From Actinomyces sp. (GTDB lineage Bacteria > Actinomycetota > Actinomycetes > Actinomycetales > Actinomycetaceae), in the NCBI GenBank assembly GCA_012837655.1, contig DUQT01000026.1, forward strand, positions 1 to 8,277: a DNA stretch of 8,277 bases, written 5' to 3'. The notes beneath the pieces were generated by a model. That model did no database searches. It was not told where the DNA came from and saw only the letters and a program-made list of their open reading frames with translations. Position 1 is the stretch's first letter. Each line of letters opens with the position of its first letter. Positions 6,651 to 8,277 of this stretch are shown here, one piece after another. The translations under genes were made by a program, and so were the position numbers.

Positions 6651-6674
6651 GTTTCAAACTGCCAGCAAATTGCT
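6651..6674. repeat. Pair of short palindromes upstream of the kinase, operator-like
   Basis: GTTTCAAAC (6651-6659) is a perfect 4+1+4 palindrome. AGCAAATTGCT (6664-6674) is a perfect 5+1+5 palindrome. They sit 4 bp apart, with centres about 14 bp apart, just upstream of the kinase ribosome site. They could be half-elements of a repressor site, but AT-rich promoter DNA makes such short palindromes by chance. Confidence 0.25.
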
Positions 6675-6699
6675 AGTGAATATGAGGTAAGACTATAGG
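6670..6699 (+). promoter_or_regulatory. Candidate sigma-70-type promoter for serS (distal)
   Basis: TTGCTA at 6670-6675 and TATAGG at 6694-6699 are separated by 18 bp, giving a plausible housekeeping promoter. It would produce a leader of about 55 nt before ATG 6761. The -10 matches the consensus in four of six positions, so this is a weak call. Confidence 0.3.
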
Positions 6700-6748
6700 A
6701 CCGCGCCAAAACCCGGTATCTGGGGTGAATCCGTTTGCAATCACGCGG

Positions 6749-6754
6749 TAGGCT
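6749..6754 (+). promoter_or_regulatory. Candidate -10 element for a leaderless serS transcript (proximal)
   Basis: TAGGCT fits the actinobacterial TANNNT -10 pattern and ends 6 bp before ATG 6761, which would place transcription start on or next to the A of the start codon. The region before the ATG has no good Shine-Dalgarno sequence (only GGA at 6755-6757), which agrees with a leaderless message. No clear -35 accompanies it, as is common for such promoters. Confidence 0.35.
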
Positions 6755-6760
6755 GGAACC

Positions 6761-8032
6761 ATGATTGATCTGAAAGCCCTGAGAGAAGATCCGGAACCTG
6801 CCCGCCAGTCACAGATTGCGCGTGGAGCAGATCCCGAACTTGTTGACCAGATTCTTGAAGCCGATCAAGCTCGCAGGGACGCCCTGCACGAGTTTGAGAA
6901 TAAGCGCGCCGAACAGAAATCGATCTCCCGATCTATCGGCAAGGCCGCACCGGAAGACCGCCAGAAGGTCCTTGCGCACGCGAAAGAACTCGCCGCTGAA
7001 GTTAAGGATCTGGAAGCCCGGGCCAACGAGATGCGCGACAAGGCCGACGCGCTCGCAAAGTCCATTCCCAACATCATCCTTCCCGGCGTTCCCGCTGGTG
7101 GGGAAGAATCCTTTGAAGTATTGCGTTTCGAGGGCGGCGAACCCCGCGACTTCGAAGCTGAAGGATTCGAGCCTAAGGACCACCTGGAGCTCGGCGAGGG
7201 CCTCAAAGCAATCGACATGAAGCGCGGCGCGAAGGTTTCGGGCACCCGCTTCTACTACCTAACCGGCATCGGGGCCCAGCTCGAACTCGCCCTACTCACC
7301 ATGGCTTTGGACCAGGGCGTAAAGAACGGCTTCATCCCGATGATCACGCCGACCCTGGTCACCCCTGAAATCATGGGCGGAACAGGATTCCTCAACGAAC
7401 ACTCCGAGGAAATCTACTACCTCCCCACCGATGACCTCTACCTGACCGGCACTTCCGAAGTCGCGCTCGCGGGCTACCACACCGACGAAATCATTGACGT
7501 TGACGAGCCGAAGCGTTACCTCGGTTGGTCCACCTGCTACCGCCGCGAAGCCGGTTCCGCCGGTAAGGACACGCGCGGCATCATCCGCGTCCACCAGTTC
7601 AACAAGGTCGAAATGTTCTCGTATTGCACCGCAGACGAGGCCGAAGCTGAGCATGAACGATTCCTGGCATGGGAAGAGGAAATGCTTGCCAAGGTAGAAC
7701 TTCCTTACCGCGTCATTGACACTGCGGCTGGCGATCTGGGCACTTCCGCAGCACGCAAGTTCGACTGTGAAGCGTGGCTGCCAACTCAGAAGCGTTGGAT
7801 GGAAGTTACCTCGACTTCTAACTGCACGACGTTCCAGGCCCGCCGCCTAAACATTCGTGAACGCGGTGAAGGTGGAACGCAGACTGTAGCGACTATCAAT
7901 GGAACGCTTGCGACCACCCGTTGGATTGTGGCGATCCTTGAGAATCACCAGAACGAAGACGGCTCAATCAACGTGCCGAAGGCGATGCGCCCGTACCTGG
8001 GTGGTCGCGAGAAGCTAGAACCGGTTGTTTAG
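6761..8032 (+). CDS. serS: Seryl-tRNA synthetase
   Basis: Class IIa aminoacyl-tRNA synthetase that charges tRNA-Ser (and tRNA-Sec where present) with serine in the cytosol. It has 423 residues, the usual length. The N-terminal arm (about 26-100) is a charged helical hairpin that would bind the long variable arm of tRNA-Ser. The catalytic domain shows the serine-pocket motif TGTSE (229-233), motif 2 from TCYRREAGSAGKDTRGIIRV (258-277) into HQFNKVEMF, and motif 3 with INGTLATTRWIVAILENHQ (379-397). All signature residues are present and nothing is truncated. ATG 6761 gives the canonical start MIDLKALRED. It lies divergent to the lipid kinase and is followed after 9 nt by the HAD gene, so the two are probably cotranscribed. 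I see no T-box or other leader structure upstream. Its gene body is dense in the C-ending codons expected of a highly expressed gene. Confidence 0.99.
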   Translation: MIDLKALREDPEPARQSQIARGADPELVDQILEADQARRDALHEFENKRAEQKSISRSIGKAAPEDRQKVLAHAKELAAEVKDLEARANEMRDKADALAKSIPNIILPGVPAGGEESFEVLRFEGGEPRDFEAEGFEPKDHLELGEGLKAIDMKRGAKVSGTRFYYLTGIGAQLELALLTMALDQGVKNGFIPMITPTLVTPEIMGGTGFLNEHSEEIYYLPTDDLYLTGTSEVALAGYHTDEIIDVDEPKRYLGWSTCYRREAGSAGKDTRGIIRVHQFNKVEMFSYCTADEAEAEHERFLAWEEEMLAKVELPYRVIDTAAGDLGTSAARKFDCEAWLPTQKRWMEVTSTSNCTTFQARRLNIRERGEGGTQTVATINGTLATTRWIVAILENHQNEDGSINVPKAMRPYLGGREKLEPVV

Positions 8033-8034
8033 GA
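8031..8034 (+). promoter_or_regulatory. Shine-Dalgarno site for the HAD hydrolase, overlapping the serS stop
   Basis: AGGA begins inside the serS TAG stop (8030-8032) and lies 7 nt before GTG 8042. It supports the GTG start and tight coupling to serS. ATG 8036 is followed at once by a TAA and is not usable. Confidence 0.65.
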
Positions 8035-8041
8035 CATGTAA

Positions 8042-8277
8042 GTGAGTAACCCGCTCCTAACCCCGCCGCCAACAGACCTGCCCCCGATTCCGTTCGAGGA
8101 ACTGGTCCAAAAAGCTGCCGCCGCTTTCCCACCGGACCTAGTGGCAACGAGTTCGCAGATGCTAATCGCACTGGACGTTGACGGCACATTACTGACCGTC
8201 GATGGCGCCAGCGAGATCATCCTTGACACCGTCGACCGCCTGCAAAACGCTGGCGTGCACGTAGTCGTAGCGACGGG
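8042..8277 (+). CDS. HAD-superfamily hydrolase, partial (N-terminal fragment)
   Basis: From GTG 8042, 78 complete codons run open to the right edge. Residues 41-51 read LIALDVDGTLL, HAD motif I with the nucleophile and acid/base pair D45 and D47. The segment VVVATG at the edge (ATG at 77-79, the last codon incomplete) corresponds to motif II, with T78 as the conserved Thr/Ser. The pattern DVDGTL fits Cof-type phosphatases acting on small phosphorylated metabolites; the substrate cannot be told. The first 39 residues are a Pro-rich leader ahead of the usual start of the fold. An internal ATG at 8159 would remove it, but the AGGA before GTG 8042 favours the longer form. Position directly after serS is common in actinobacteria. 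Confidence 0.85.
   Translation, partial: MSNPLLTPPPTDLPPIPFEELVQKAAAAFPPDLVATSSQMLIALDVDGTLLTVDGASEIILDTVDRLQNAGVHVVVAT

Larger units (their letters stand above)
6636..6760. promoter_or_regulatory. Divergent promoter region between lipid kinase and serS
   Basis: This is the only gap in the window that separates divergent genes, so it must hold the promoter of serS and most likely that of the leftward series. It is richer in A/T than the flanking genes around 6645-6700. It contains -10-like hexamers on both strands centred on the same TATA (6694-6697) and a second plus-strand hexamer TAGGCT at 6749-6754. Two short palindromes also occur. No convincing TTGACA-type -35 with ideal spacing is visible for the leftward direction. 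Confidence 0.7.

Noticed and set aside
6865..7245. Minus-strand and alternate plus-strand frames inside serS (for example 6865-7245 minus, 6816-7220 plus)
   Set aside because: They are fully overlapped by the unambiguous serS gene and have no recognisable domains or ribosome sites.

Overview
The window looks like chromosomal DNA of a moderately GC-rich actinobacterium. Support comes from a seryl-tRNA synthetase whose motif 3 has the actinobacterial form (NGTLATTRW...AILENHQ), from a MoxR/DUF58/DUF4129/DUF4350 envelope cluster typical of that phylum, and from the tight gene overlaps. A member of the Actinomycetales is my best guess, but it rests on pattern recognition only. I see no mobile element, CRISPR array, tRNA or rRNA.

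Layout. Two divergent transcription units share a control region of about 125 bp (6636-6760). Leftward (minus strand) runs a compact six-gene series: a diacylglycerol/lipid kinase family protein (5601-6635); a membrane protein whose N-terminal third is an extreme Gln/Tyr/Gly-rich tract (3972-5537); a DUF4129 membrane protein (3267-3962); a DUF4350 membrane protein (2107-3270); a MoxR-type AAA+ ATPase (1032-2114); and a DUF58 protein cut by the left window edge (1-1035). The last four are spaced 9 nt apart or overlap by 4-8 nt, and the first two are separated by 63 bp with no visible terminator. Rightward (plus strand) run serS (6761-8032) and, 9 nt later, the start of a HAD-superfamily hydrolase cut by the right edge (8042-8277).

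How the genes may work together. MoxR ATPases with DUF58 partners are generally thought to act as chaperone-like pairs that remodel or insert cofactors into client complexes. Here the pair is translationally coupled to two bitopic or polytopic membrane proteins (DUF4350, DUF4129) and to a multi-span membrane protein with a disordered tyrosine/glutamine-rich cytoplasmic tail. A lipid kinase heads the series. The whole reads as an envelope-associated module in which a cytosolic AAA+ motor serves a membrane assembly. Its biochemical job is not established, and this is the part of the window closest to an undescribed system. serS plus HAD is ordinary housekeeping.

The most notable observations are the cation-free Tyr/Gln/Gly tract (about 176 residues without Lys or Arg), the absence of a Shine-Dalgarno sequence before the DUF58 gene (implying reinitiation at an ATGA overlap), and a -10-like TAGGCT placed exactly where a leaderless serS transcript would need it. 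There is no gene-free stretch longer than 300 bases.
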